A DNA stretch of 7,370 bases from Pedobacter sp. UBA2067 (GTDB lineage Bacteria; Bacteroidota; Bacteroidia; Sphingobacteriales; Sphingobacteriaceae): the NCBI GenBank assembly GCA_002333205.1, contig DDAD01000124.1, positions 5,800 to 13,169 on the forward strand, given 5' to 3'. How positions within the stretch are numbered: position 1 is the stretch's first letter; each line of letters starts with the position of its first letter. Positions 7,111 to 7,370 of the stretch are shown in pieces. The position numbers and the translations under genes were made by a program. The notes below the pieces were generated by a model. It saw only the letters and a program-made list of their open reading frames with translations, searched no databases and had not been told where the DNA came from.

Positions 7111-7370
7111 TTAAACACCGAAAGACGTCCAGGTCCGGCCCTCATTGCCAAACACAAAATAGCCGGGGTACATGAGTTCTGCAATGTCTTCCATTGCAGC
7201 AACCAGTGCAGGTGCGTCCATTGCGGTAACATCAAGTTCATCAAGTAAGTAAACCCGGTTGTAAGTAACCGCAGGCCAGTCTTTTTGTAGCAAAGCAGGC
7301 ACAGTGCCCATCAGCTCGAGCATATCTTTTCCAGGTTCCTCATAGATCAACACCCTGGCTTCAAGCGGGT
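7111..7370 (-). CDS. ABC transporter substrate-binding protein (BtuF/FepB-like), C-terminal fragment; start outside window
   Basis: The frame is open to the right edge, so only about the last 85 residues are visible. The segment LLQKDWPAVTYNRVYLLDELDVTAMDAPALVAAMEDIAELMYPGYF resembles the C-terminal lobe of class III periplasmic binding proteins for cobalamin or siderophores. There, a tryptophan precedes 'aVknnrVyvld', followed by a proline-containing loop and a helix ending in an HP-like motif. The match is by pattern only. The ligand is not readable, and the N-terminal signal sequence lies outside the window. The gene converges on the FMN reductase across an 18-bp gap with no clear terminator. 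Confidence 0.6.
   Translation of the reverse strand, partial: PLEARVLIYEEPGKDMLELMGTVPALLQKDWPAVTYNRVYLLDELDVTAMDAPALVAAMEDIAELMYPGYFVFGNEGRTWTSFGV

Overview
The window looks like ordinary chromosomal housekeeping sequence from a member of the Bacteroidota, most likely a Sphingobacteriaceae-type organism (Pedobacter or Mucilaginibacter relatives). Four things support this: the gene order parA-parB-DUF5683-dapB-lepB, a signal peptidase I with a large insertion, a bacillithiol-synthesis gene (bshC), and starts that lack Shine-Dalgarno sequences and are preceded by AT-rich DNA. The taxon is an inference from gene content and not a measured match.

Layout: (1) Positions 1-757, + strand, hold the C-terminal half of BshC. 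(2) Positions 860-1948, + strand, hold a complete Ldh_2-family malate/lactate-type dehydrogenase. It ends at a perfect 18-bp inverted repeat (1965-2004) that probably terminates transcription from both sides. (3) Positions 6386 down to 2035, - strand, hold a tight five-gene run: parA, parB, a DUF5683 membrane/exported protein, dapB and lepB. The parA/parB and parB/DUF5683 junctions are both one-base TAATG overlaps, and dapB and lepB are 6 bases apart, so most of this block is probably one transcription unit. (4) Positions 6387-6570 form a 184-bp divergent control region with an imperfect hairpin. (5) Positions 6571-7092, + strand, hold a small NAD(P)H-dependent FMN reductase. (6) Positions 7111-7370, - strand, hold the C-terminus of a BtuF/FepB-like ABC transporter substrate-binding protein that runs off the window.

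The five-gene block joins chromosome segregation (ParA ATPase, ParB CTPase/DNA clamp), cell-wall and lysine precursor synthesis (DapB) and export (LepB). DUF5683 is the uncharacterised member, translationally coupled to parB. All key catalytic motifs I checked are present, and I see no frameshifts, insertion sequences, tRNAs or CRISPR arrays. I found no convincing undescribed system. The best leads are the DUF5683-parB coupling, the insertion in LepB and the hairpin in the divergent promoter region.
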